Assembly (NCBI GenBank): GCA_965644295.1
Contig: CBFFRP010000668.1
Coordinates: 62,001 to 126,000 of the forward strand
Source of the DNA: Paraphysomonas bandaiensis
Lineage: Eukaryota > Chrysophyceae
Direction: 5' to 3'
DNA length: 64,000 bases
Shown: positions 35,001-44,330 of the stretch, in pieces
How positions within the stretch are numbered: position 1 is the stretch's first letter
How the letters are laid out: the number at the start of each line of letters is the position of its first letter
Translations under genes and position numbers: made by a program
Notes under the pieces: generated by a model
What the model was told of the DNA's origin: nothing
The model's database searches: none
The model's input: the letters and a program-made list of their open reading frames with translations, nothing else

Positions 35001-36883
35001 ATCATAGACGTAAACGTCTACAATGGACAGAGGATGCCAATGAAGCATTTGAAAAGATCAAATTGATGATCCATGAATGTCCAACATTATTTTTCATTGA
35101 TGACGAGTCACCAATATATTTATTGACCGATGCATCTGATTATGGAATAGGAGCATACCTCTACCAAGTAGTAGATGGTGTAGAACGTCCAATAGGATTT
35201 CTCAGTAAAACATTCGATGAAAGAATGATGAATTGGGATACACCTCAGAAAGAAGGATATGCTAAATACTATGCCTTAGATAAATGGGACTACCTATTAA
35301 GGTATAGATACTTTACGATCAAAACAGATCATAAAAATATTACTCAGTTGAGAACTGATTACGCTAAGGATAAGAAAGTTCAGCGATGGTTGAAATGTTT
35401 CCAAGCATATGATTATGATCTATGTGATATTAAAGGATCTGATAATGTTGTTGCTGATGCATTTAGTAGACTATGTGCATTAGAATCTAAAATGGAAACA
35501 AAATGTGCTTCCCTAATTCCCGATATTAAAGTTCCAAACAAGGAATGGGAAATTATTAAAAGATTTCATAACAATGTTACAGGTCATCATGGTATTGATC
35601 GTACAATACAAAAATTACGAGACAATGGTCATAAATGGTCAAAGCAAGGGGCACATGTGACAAAATTTATTAAAACTTGTCCTTGTTGTCAAAAGATGAG
35701 TAGAATTAAACCAATAATTAATGCTCATCCCTTTACTGTCTCAACATATGGCCCGATGCAAAGAATAGCAGTGGATTTTATTCAGAGTCTGCATCCAGAT
35801 GAGGATGGATACACTAATATATTAGTGATTATCGATTCTTTTTCTAGGTGGGTAGAATTAATCCCTACTAAGAATCTCACTGCCATGGCGGCGGCAAAGG
35901 GATTGCTTCAACACCTGGGTAGATATGGAGCACCTATTGAGATTCATTCGGATCTTGGACCAGCATTTGTGGATGATTTAACAAAATCATTGATAGAAAT
36001 GGTTGGAAGTAATCAATCATTTTCGATGGCGTATTCTAAAGAAGAAAATGCTATAGTGGAACGTGCTAATAAAGAAATTTTAAGGCACTTAAGAAATATT
36101 ATATTTGATAAAAATGTACTAAATAATTGGTCAATGTATCTACCTTTAGTACAAAGAATTATGAATTCTTCTAAACATAGAAGCACCGGCGTTACTCCCG
36201 CTAGTATTCTATTTGGGAATGCAGTAGATTTAGATAAGAGTTTATTCATTGAACACAATGAGAACTTGGACGGGAACGAACAAAAGCTATCACATTGGAT
36301 AGATAGAATACAAAAGGTTCAGTCCACTATTATGGATGTTGCAAGACGAAATCTTCGCAAACATGATGAAATCCACATGGCAACTGCACCAAATATACAA
36401 ACAAAAGAATTTCCAATAAATTCTTATGTGTTAGTTGAGCATAGACAAAATGCTTTACGTCCTGGACCGGCAAGTAAGTTATTACCATATCTTAAAGGTC
36501 CAATGCGAGTAGTCAATGTTATTGGAGACAAATATACTCTTCAAGATATTGTTACTAAACGTAATAAAGACTATCATATAAAGAAATTAAGGGAATTTAA
36601 TTACGATCCCTCTACTATTGACCCCTTACAAGTGGCATGTAAAGATGGTGGAAACTTTTATGCTATTGACCATATTTCAAAAATAAAAGGTCGAGCTAAA
36701 GGTCCGAAAAGTCAAATAAAATTTCTAGTACATTGGATAGGGTATGAAAAACCTACATGGGAACCATGGGCTAACGTTAGAAAAACGTATGCTCTACAAA
36801 ATTTCCTAACTCAACATCCTGATGAAAATGTAAGAAATTTACTACCTCGAAATGTGGTTTATTCTTCTGATGAAGAAGATTAA
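32051..36883 (+). CDS. Ty3/gypsy Gag-P3 polyprotein: Gag, PR, RT, RNase H, INT, chromodomain
   Basis: 1610 aa in one frame. Order: Gag with a charged N-terminus and a Cys-rich zinc-binding segment near 358 (CWICGNLHKGDC); protease LLDTGAT at about 460; reverse transcriptase with FCVDYKGLN and catalytic YLDD at about 875; RNase H LLTDASDYG at about 1025; integrase zinc finger HH..CPCC (about 1178-1212) and DDE residues in VDFIQS, HSDLGP and NAIVERAN (about 1241-1334); and a C-terminal chromodomain (FLVHWIGYEKPTWEPW, about 1560). Gag and Pol are not separated by a frameshift or stop. The chromodomain normally guides integration to heterochromatin, so insertion into a gene exon is notable. Confidence 0.96.
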   Translation: MGESKRSKIKAAPQIEELLAASGSSSKKTKRERESSRKRARDATTSSQMQSSPQTETSVEAEGELSGVSFRELSSSQPKRKKQRSGDPHPNRSERIDLNEVIATESTPHEVINTDSIPYLGSVQDEDIIEFCENLSKRDPKGTKFIRSEIMAPTVRDMLQFQRQQDFGDESDEDWLDPNIVTTEELIQWLKQAFLEEEERYSDTLEPLPRFIDNIIGPKVKVDIHVPKVFLKEYGRLNELYKLIPEASLTEVASDTIVKTLKKNIKLVGGHSFRKDAKEKFIADIGQGQSAPKDFGAFCRKVRELNNDYSQAVRKVKRMETKLDSKETSKSNKSKTTKTSSSSSSSSTKATTDTKEACWICGNLHKGDCTRKTCAWANHEKKPWKDSTQGKKYAAMGWSTCPYVENPDGPPRSKTSKLSCPKCLYINAIDMNNDMLDVFVYPKADVNVQQVKENLRAKALLDTGATGNNFINQELADMLVARYNIPLHECNIKICSALDNACCSSKQYMIITIRLTDEYNNTLDIELQCLIIDSTFDIIIGRETIKKYRLVDHFPSHFMERELAGKMLATAAGHAEKTQLLSEHISERATCYNNMETLRRQAKEHLSYNNNLLTSNSLVSTMYSPPISSMRISAYEKEDIGEIRDNYLESIPEEIVTNTQEKVEGTTLPTKISGPESLQRRVREIHEIYKDRFRTTVSDMPMDVPPFELEVDRDAWEQPKHCGPPRKMDRVRQYACKKQIDTFVEHGIIQPSTAPYYSQVLLVPKPNDKWRFCVDYKGLNKHTQRERWPIPNIKEMLERIGSKKPKYFIILDLVSGYYQAKISEYSRKWTAFITFWGVFEWLRLPMGLSGAPSYFQRVLTTIVLAGLIMFICELYLDDLIIYASTEDELIENYVKVLERFRKYNVYINPEKVKIGESEVQYVGHTLNEEGLHFTRERLDSVLNFPKPETMKGLKSFLGLANYFRDHVHNHSLVVRPLNKMLLNYHRRKRLQWTEDANEAFEKIKLMIHECPTLFFIDDESPIYLLTDASDYGIGAYLYQVVDGVERPIGFLSKTFDERMMNWDTPQKEGYAKYYALDKWDYLLRYRYFTIKTDHKNITQLRTDYAKDKKVQRWLKCFQAYDYDLCDIKGSDNVVADAFSRLCALESKMETKCASLIPDIKVPNKEWEIIKRFHNNVTGHHGIDRTIQKLRDNGHKWSKQGAHVTKFIKTCPCCQKMSRIKPIINAHPFTVSTYGPMQRIAVDFIQSLHPDEDGYTNILVIIDSFSRWVELIPTKNLTAMAAAKGLLQHLGRYGAPIEIHSDLGPAFVDDLTKSLIEMVGSNQSFSMAYSKEENAIVERANKEILRHLRNIIFDKNVLNNWSMYLPLVQRIMNSSKHRSTGVTPASILFGNAVDLDKSLFIEHNENLDGNEQKLSHWIDRIQKVQSTIMDVARRNLRKHDEIHMATAPNIQTKEFPINSYVLVEHRQNALRPGPASKLLPYLKGPMRVVNVIGDKYTLQDIVTKRNKDYHIKKLREFNYDPSTIDPLQVACKDGGNFYAIDHISKIKGRAKGPKSQIKFLVHWIGYEKPTWEPWANVRKTYALQNFLTQHPDENVRNLLPRNVVYSSDEED

Positions 36884-36948
36884 TAACAAAGTTTACAGAA
36901 TTGAGTGTCAATATAACACATTAACACATCAATTATAAGGGGAGGTAG

Positions 36949-37265
36949 TGTAGGACTATCCACTTACATATAGAATATATACGTGTACATGTCCTGTATT
37001 ATATGATTAGTAGTACAGTACTGTATTGTATACGTGTACCATGTAGTTAGGAATACAAACTGTAGGGAATGTGATTGTTGGGATTAGCAATAGCCGTTGA
37101 TATTGTAGACAGTATTATTAGCCGTTGATATTGTAGACAGTATTATTAGCCGTTGATATTGTAGACAGTATTATTCATGATTCATTATACGATAATAATC
37201 ATTATTTTGTACTTCTGTACTTGGGTATTGCTTTGCACACATACACATATGTATGCAAGCCCACA
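36949..37265 (+). repeat. 3' LTR of the Ty3 element
   Basis: Same 317 bp as 31685-32001, including the three 28-bp repeats. The host exon resumes directly after the ATAC duplication. Confidence 0.95.
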
Positions 37266-38292
37266 ATACTACTTTGCCCATCAAAGTGGAAGTTTTGGAT
37301 GCATCAGATCCGGAATACAAACTGGTAGGGTCTGAGGCTCTCTCATCTATAATATAACATACTACATACAGGACATTGAAACTATACCAAATTTAAGCAT
37401 TTCTTCTTCCGGATATGTCAAATTTCCAATAAGAGTAAAGGAAAGTGGCAAGTGTATTCGAATTCGTGCAATGACCACCGATGGCCACTTGAGTTGTGAA
37501 TCATCTCAAACCTACCGTGTCATACAGGCAAAGCTACATATTGAAAATATTGATGAAATACCAAAAATGTATTACACTAGACCTAAAACAAACAATGATA
37601 TCAAGGTGGTTGTATGCGTCAAAGATAAGTTTGGAAATCACGTTGATGAATCGATATCACGTAATATTAACTGCGTTGTTCAGTGTAATGCCGATAATAC
37701 ATCTAAAGTTCCAATAAAGCTCACACTGAATCAAGAGCAAGGTTTTATAAATGGAAAATGTACTATAAGATTTAGAATCGAATCACTTTCTAGTGCACAT
37801 GGTAATAGTGCATTTGTGGTCCGTATATCCAGTTCGGACATGAACCAGTGCGTTGGGTATACCGAATTGCATCCTATAGTTGTGAAGGCAAAGCACCATG
37901 GCAAAAATGCGCAGTGCCATGAATATAAGACAAAAAGAATCCGAACGGATGACTGCAATGGTTACAGTGCACCTAAAATCAACGAATTGCGGCAATCTGG
38001 AAATAACAAAAACTCCTTGAGGAGTCACGAGCTAAAGGAAAAACGAATCAAAACAAACGAGATGAATTATCACAGTGCACCTAAAATAAGCAAATCGTTT
38101 CAAGCTGGAAAATGGCTAAATTCATCTTTAGACGTTCCTGAAGAATTTTCTCAATGGAAGAAAATTATGGAGTATTATATGTGCCATGACAGAGACGATA
38201 TCCAAACACAAAGCAGTGAAAGCGAAAATGATATTGAGACCGGGTTGTCTTTCGATTTTGACGAAGTTGTAAGTTTTATGGAGGGGGTATAA

Positions 38293-38950
38293 GGGCCATT
38301 AAATGAGGAATGTTGAGTTTTGCTGTTTAGTGAGCAATTAATTTGTGTAATTCTATGTATTAGAATACAGTGGGAGTTGACTGTACCATAAAAACTAACA
38401 ACGTGAGCTGTTGTGGTAATGAAACTGAAATATATTGTCTGTACAAGATATTGACGGTATGAGATCGTACTAGAAAGAGTTGGTGTAGAAGAGATAAATA
38501 AGTTGGGGAATGATGTCTGGTGTTATTTATTTTTTTACAGATTTAAGTGATCACCTATGTTGCATTACGTACATATTACATAACCTGCTAGCTGTTAGCA
38601 ATGTCAACTTCCAATAAGGAACACATGTAGTTGTGTACATTTATATGGCCATGGAAAATTGAAAATATTTATATCTACTAGCTTCCGACGATAAAATATC
38701 TAGAGCTCGGCTGTAACTATGCAACTATAGTCAGTGACACTCGGAATAGTAAATGACAGTGTGGAATAAACTAATGGACGAGTAGAATTCAAATTGCTCG
38801 CTATATTTTTGCTGCAACTACGGCTAACTGTTTGTACAAAGAATAAATATGTGATAACGACGAATATTTTGTAAGCCAGCAATGAAATTTGTTACTTCAC
38901 GACGCACTGCGATTTAACGACACTAGACTGCAATTTAGGTCACTTATTTT
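38293..38950. other. spacer after the interrupted gene
   Basis: AT-rich, no gene recognised. It ends cttattttag, directly before the duplicated 515-bp segment. In the layout before the transposon insertions it would have been followed by that segment and then by 50214. Confidence 0.5.
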
Positions 38951-39465
38951 AGGCACATACTTGTGATTCTGTTCACGCTTTACAAAGTCTCAATTATTAT
39001 TCGTCGCTTTATAAAATTCGCCGGTATACATCTCATATTTCTGGATACTGTGCATACCAGACAATGTTCCGTTTCTATCCTAGAACTGTTCAATACTCTG
39101 ATAAGGAATACCACAAAAAAATTCAAATACATAATATTCGTAACATCAATATACACTCGTTATAGAGCCATTTAAGAACTCCTCCTAGACAATAGCATCA
39201 AGCAACCATTCAAAAATCCCGAAGTCAGTCATTGTTTGTGGCGCTTCTGAGTATGAACTGGCGCATCTTCTATACTGCACTGTCTCAAAAGTTTGAATCA
39301 TTTTACGTGCCATGAGAAGTACATGAGATGGGTATATCAAAAAATGGCATATTCCACTGTAGTCACACTGATAACTTCCTTTACTTCCCTGTATACATAC
39401 ATCACAGCATCGTAAACAACAACAGCAAGAAGATAAAACACATCGCACTGATACCTGATGGCATA
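38951..39465. repeat. 515-bp host segment, copy 1 (second copy at 49699-50213)
   Basis: Identical, as far as I can read, to 49699-50213 (offset 10748). It begins aggcacatacttgtg and ends cctgatggcata. On the right it is joined to copia element A; copy 2 continues into host DNA. It includes a minus-strand open frame ending at 39185 that corresponds to 49933-50136. It is not an LTR: the real LTR of element A is at 41027-41290. Confidence 0.92.
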
Positions 39466-41011
39466 CCTTGATCTCTTCCTGCGTCCTGGGCTGGCTCGGA
39501 TCTCGCGGGGCGCGATGTCGAAAAGATGCCCCGTACACCTGAGCAAGGTCATGACATAGGTGATACAATCGGTCTGGACCAGGCGCGAAGGTCAAAATGG
39601 GTAGGTCCGAGCTCTGGTCCTTGGGAGTCAATGTAAAGAAATCCCCGACCTCACTGTCAAACTGAATGCTGTATCTCTCGGCAAGTCGGTGTTGTGACAG
39701 TATGTTGATCCTACACTCGGGTGCAAAGTAGCATTGTCCGAATAGTCGATGCGTGCCGACGCATTTCGAGGTAATACCAGACCCGATCCCATTGACTGAA
39801 ATAGGACTTATGGTCTTGAGGTCGGACAGCCCTGAGGTAGATTTCACAACTGAGACATTGGCGCCACTGTCGATGATGTAGTCGTCTATGTCTCCAGAAT
39901 CTACACCGACAGTGGAACAGAGAGATACCCACTCGGAGTCCGACTGAGCGAATGACACTGACTTCTCGCTCTGGCTGCGCTGACTCTGAAATTTCTTCTT
40001 AGTGTGCGCGGGCTTCTTGAGTATTCCCTTGTTCTGACGAGGTGGATTCGTATTGGGGTTCTTTGCTCTCCATCTCTTCAGTGAAAAACATTCTTGGGCA
40101 GAGTGGCCTGTCTTATCGCAAAAGGCACATTGGATCTGCTTCTGGTCGTCGTGGTCGGCGGCATGATGGGCGAATGCAGAGTCTTGATCGCGTGGAGTCT
40201 TTCGAACGTGTAGTCCTACTTGGCGCGATGACTGAGAGAAACGGTCGATCCTGCGCTTCGCATCCTCCAGCGTTGCCGGGAACCGATCCGTGTCCATCTC
40301 GGTCAGCATTTCGGTCACTATTTGGCCAAAGGTCGCGACATTCAGGCTGAGCAAATAAGTATAGATCACCCACTTCGGCTCTGGATCGATCTGCATGTCT
40401 TCACAGATCTGGAGCTTCTGATCGAATCGTGCGTGATGTTCGGCTAGACTCTGAGATCCCTGCTTCAGCGCTTGGAGTCTCGACTTTGCCTTCTCCTTCT
40501 CTAAGAATGAGGCCTCCTTGCCAGCAAAGGTATGTGACTTGATCACCAGCTTCCAAAGCGTGAGGGGGCAGCGGCTTTCGATGACTTCTGCGTATTCATC
40601 GATGTGGCTCTCCATTTGAGTGATGGAGGCCTCGGACATATGTAGAATTATGTCTCCGTAGAGCCTAGTGGTAGACTCTTCAAAACGCTCAACCTTCTTG
40701 GTGTGTGCGAGGTATTTGGTCTTGATGATCTCAAACTCCATGTCTTTATGCTTCGGGAACGCTTCCGGCATTGGGAACTCGTTCTCGATGTACTCTGGCA
40801 TGCTGCCTGTATCGAGCATGGTCCCAGCATCTCCGTAATGAGTGATGGCGTATGTCAAGAATTGTCTGCGCCATGTGGATAGGTTATTCGGAGTGTAAGT
40901 CAGCTTTCCGACGTCCATGCTTTTCTCTATTGTGTTGGACAAAGACTGATGTAGCACAAAAAGCTCTCCTCTCAAGGATATGCTGTACAATGTTGCAAGT
41001 CTAAAGTGCAA
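39466..41011 (-). CDS. copia A Gag-protease part
   Basis: Starts just after the LTR. The Met of MDVGKLTYTPNNLSTW, or an upstream in-frame Met at 41011, are candidates. Gag is of the UBN2/retrotrans_gag type with a CCHC knuckle (CAFCDKTGHSAQECF, at about 40100) and a protease active site IIDSGANVSV (at about 39870). It ends in the linker before the integrase (RLYHLCHDL then EEIK), where it runs into the host segment at 39465. The frame stays open by chance for another 94 codons in the host DNA to 39185. Confidence 0.88.
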
Positions 41012-41026
41012 GTGTAATTAAATGGT

Positions 41027-41290
41027 TGTTATTACCACTAATCGGGTCAATAGAGAAAAGTGACTCTATATGATGATTGATTCACAAGAGGCAATGCACT
41101 TGGGTGGCTATGGATGCTACTGACGATTATACTATAAGTGGCTATGAATGCTACTGACGATTTCATGAGAGGCAATAAATGATAGTGACGTATCTCTTGC
41201 ATTCTGTATGTATACAGGTGTTATACAGACATGGGGAGTACGTGCAAGTATCTGCTACTCCTGATGACTAACTACAAAAATAGTGTAACA
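41027..41290 (-). repeat. single LTR of copia element A
   Basis: 264 bp with perfect TGTTA...TAACA ends. On the minus strand it is preceded by a purine-rich tract (gcaggggtg) next to the RNase H end and followed by the Gag start, as expected for an LTR that served both as 3' and 5' LTR. It contains repeated tagtagcat/catagccac motifs (about 41095-41165). Confidence 0.88.
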
Positions 41291-41390
41291 CACCCCTGCA
41301 ATGGAGTTATGTGTACTGAGTGTGCATCATGCGACATTGGAATGACAGTTTACCGTAAGACGTATGGGAATCTTGGAGGCAGCTGAGGCT

Positions 41391-44073
41391 TCACTGGAGC
41401 AGGTTTTGCCTCAGGTCGGTGAAGTTCTGGCCTCCAAGGGGCTTAGTCAAAATGTCGGCAATCATTTCCTTGGTGGGCTTGTAGCAGAGCCGAATGTCAC
41501 CGTTCAGGATGCGCTCCTGTAGGTAATGGTATCGCACTCTGATGTGCTGAGTCCGGCCTGATCTGGATGTACCATTCTCAGATAAGGAGATGGAGGACTT
41601 GTTGTCCTGATAAAGCACAGTCGGAGGCTGCGGGTAACCCAGGTCTGAGAGCAGTGTTCTCTGGACGAGGATTGGGGGAATACCAGTGTCTGCAGAGATG
41701 AGTTCTGACTCGGATGAGGAGCGGCTCACACACTTCTGCTTGACTGACTTTGCAAGTATGGTTCCACCACTCCTGGAGCCTATCTTCATCACGATGCCCG
41801 TATGCCCTTTCCCATCTGGGTGAACTCCATAACTCGCGTCTGCCCAACACTCAAGTGTGATAGAGTCTGGGTCGAGTGTCAGCGTCAGGTCTTTGGTGCC
41901 ATTGATGTATGCCAACACTCGCAGCAGCTTGCATCGGTCATGGGTGTCTGGACACTTTGCCCTGGTGGCTAAATGGCTGCACGCAAGCAAGATATCGGGT
42001 CTGATCCTCTTGGCTAGGTACATAAGTTTCATCAGGAGGCTGAGATATTCACTAGCGTCCACCGGGTCTCCAGGCTTGTCGTTCCGGAACAAGTGCTTTG
42101 TCGCTGGAGTCTTGGCCTTGGATCCGTCGCTGTGGTCACGAAGTAGCTCGTCAATGTAAGCAGGCATGGAGACAGTGATGTGTCCCTGGTCATGCACGGT
42201 GAGGACCATCCCGAGATATGGGATCTGGGATTCGGTTTCTGTGGTTACCTTTCCGAACTTGTCACTGAGGAGCTTCTCGAGCCATTCGGTGAGCTCCTTC
42301 GAAGTTGTGGTGACCAGGAGGTCGTCCACGTGGAGTGCTATGGTGCACTTGCCACGTTTGCTCACATATATAAACACACATGGATCGGCGTCGCTGATTC
42401 GGAATCCGGCCTCCAGCAGCACCCCTGAAATGGTTCGGTGCCAGCGTAGTCCTGCTTCGGGTAGTCCGTACAAGGCCTTGACTGCGTCAGCAAGCATTGT
42501 CCCATTGGGTTGAACATACTTTCGGAGATGAGGCTTGTGTCGCACGTAGACCTCGGTAACGTCCTTAGGGATCCGGATGATGTGGGGATGCTCAAGGTCG
42601 GCGTTTAGGTAGGCACCCGGGATGTCCATCGTGGCTATGGTCCTCTTCTCATAGGCGGCAACGCTCAGAATTGTCATGACAGATTCAGTCTTGACTGTGG
42701 GGGACGATGTGTCACCGGAGGTGTATAGGGTGCGGTCGGTCATGTGACCGCCACCGACCAGCCTGGCCTTGATCTTCTCCAAGGTGTTGGTCATAGCTGA
42801 GCGCTTCTCCTTACAAAACATGCTCGAGGGGAGTATTTTGCTATGCTTCCTACCACTGGTGTCCGCATGGCTCACAGGGATCAATGCACGCTTTCCTTGG
42901 AAGAGTTGGTCCATCTCCCTGACTATGGCGTCCTCTGCTATCCCTGGATGAGCTCTTAGTGCTTCACGAACTGATAAGTTGAATGCAAACATTTCGTCTG
43001 ACGAGGTTAAGAAGGCTGTAGGGTCCTCATCCCTGTCACGGCTATGATCACGAGTAGGTTCAGATCGCCGCTCGGGGTCACTGTCGTCCTGCTGGTCTGG
43101 GCCTGCTACCTGGTCATCCTCGGGCACGAGTACTGGGGGACTGTGATCTGTAGACTGACTCGGAACGGTATCCTCATCGTCGTCCGACTCGTCATCTGAC
43201 ACTAGCTCTGGTGCGTCGTCGTCATCACGGCTCCAGTCAGGAGGATTGGGATGATCCTCGTACGTCGTCACGGGGTCATTGCTATGTCGAGACCTATCAT
43301 GGTCTGCGATCCTGTTCACAGTGTTGATGATGGTCGGGGTAAATAGGCATGGCTTGAAAGTCGACCGGGAGACTATCCTCAACGAGTCTAGTGTGAATAC
43401 TCTGATACCACCGTTGGAGTTAGGGTCTCGTCCCACTACAATTGCATCCTCGACTCGGGAATCCTCAGATGTACCACTAGAGGGTTGGTTCGGAGTCTTC
43501 ACTTGAACGAGCTTTCCAAATTCAATGCGGATGTCCTTGGGGGCAATGACTTTCTTACCGGTGACGACCTCCTTGGGGGTACGGACCCCTGACCTCTTGT
43601 TGGGGGTCATGTTCAGCGTGACGATGGTGTCAATCACTGCAGCCTCATTCAGTCGGGCAGGGAGCCGGTACACCTGAGTGAGCCGTAGTATACGGACTCT
43701 CTCCTTCACCACACGTGTGCTCCGCTCGGCTCTTCGCTCGTGGAGTCCACGCCCACTGTACATGCACTGGATGCCCATCCCGTTCAATTCCGACTCTAAG
43801 GCTTTGAACGCTACTTCCCGGTCGGTCCTTATGGATCGTACTGTCCATCCGTATGATTTGTACGCGTTGAACATCCGGGTAAATGCTTCTAATAGGTGGT
43901 TGGACCTTTTGCTCGGTATGCGGGCTGCCATGAGGTAATTCACTGTGTCCTCAACTGATAGCAGATATGGTGCCTTGGTGCCCTTTTCTGAGGTAATGAA
44001 GAAAATATCGCAATGTAGTAGCTGCCCTGTAGTGACTAGCTCGTCTGGAGTCGATGAAATGGCACTTGGGTTC
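41391..44073 (-). CDS. copia A integrase-RT-RNase H part
   Basis: About 894 codons. The integrase core has acidic residues in HCDIFF (about 44010), SIRTDRE (about 43830) and ERRAER (about 43720). Reverse transcriptase motifs are AYLNADL, GLPEAGLRW and the catalytic HVDDLL (about 42330). RNase H shows CWADASYG (about 41840), SELISAD and YQDNKSS, and the end has MIADILTKPL, the copia hallmark. The N-terminal end is cut by the left LTR of element B at 44074, so the integrase zinc finger is absent. Confidence 0.9.
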
Positions 44074-44330
44074 CATTGATTCACGTATATCTCTTAACGC
44101 GTGAATACAACACACATATACAATGAAATACCAAATAGACTGAATAATTACCAAACTATACATGATACGCGACTGTACAAGATACGCACATGTATGTGGT
44201 GCTAACGCTCTGCTCAAACATGTCTTGCTATTATACTATTAGGCCTTATCGTTCAATCTTTATCTCTAATAATTTCAAGTATATTCTTACTAAATATTAA
44301 GACTAACCTTAAATCTTATTTTGGCAGCGG

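Larger units (their letters stand above)
31685..37265 (+). mobile_element. full-length Ty3/gypsy (chromovirus-type) retrotransposon
   Basis: Two 317-bp LTRs, a single intact gag-pol frame, and a 4-bp direct duplication ATAC (31681-31684 and 37266-37269). The polypurine tract aaggggaggtag lies just before the 3' LTR. After the 5' LTR there is no TGG-type primer-binding site; the first ten bases are the palindrome gtaatattac. LTR identity plus an intact frame indicate very recent insertion. Confidence 0.95.
31501..38292 (+). pseudogene. host gene split by a Ty3 insertion in exon 2; two beta-rich domains, function unknown
   Basis: Exon 1 is 31501-31619 and exon 2 begins at 31679. It is cut after six bases (31684) by the retrotransposon, resumes at 37270 and ends at 37324. 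Exon 3 is 37372-38292. Leaving out the element and one TSD copy the frame is uninterrupted: about 366 aa. The first about 210 residues look like two beta-sandwich domains (alternating hydrophobics; KVVVCVKDKFGNHV in the second). Next come Lys/Arg-rich stretches that resemble nuclear localisation signals (TKRIRTDD; KEKRIKTNE) with a repeated YHSAPKI/YSAPKI motif, then an acidic C-terminus. A nuclear role is only a guess. With 5.6 kb of transposon inside an exon this allele should be inactive. Confidence 0.75.
39466..44073 (-). mobile_element. circularly permuted Ty1/copia element (A)
   Basis: Read on the minus strand the order is INT-RT-RNase H (44073-41391), one LTR (41290-41027), then Gag-PR (41011-39466). 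A normal copia runs LTR-Gag-PR-INT-RT-RH-LTR. The two outer ends both fall in the same place of the polyprotein, between protease and the integrase core, so the element is permuted around its single LTR, with part of the integrase zinc-finger region lost. The open frames are largely intact, so the event is young. Confidence 0.88.

Noticed and set aside
38951-39465. Treating the 515-bp segment as the LTR pair of copia A
   Set aside because: It lacks TG...CA ends and the polypurine/primer-site context, contains possible exons, and copia A already has a proper TGTTA...TAACA LTR at 41027-41290.
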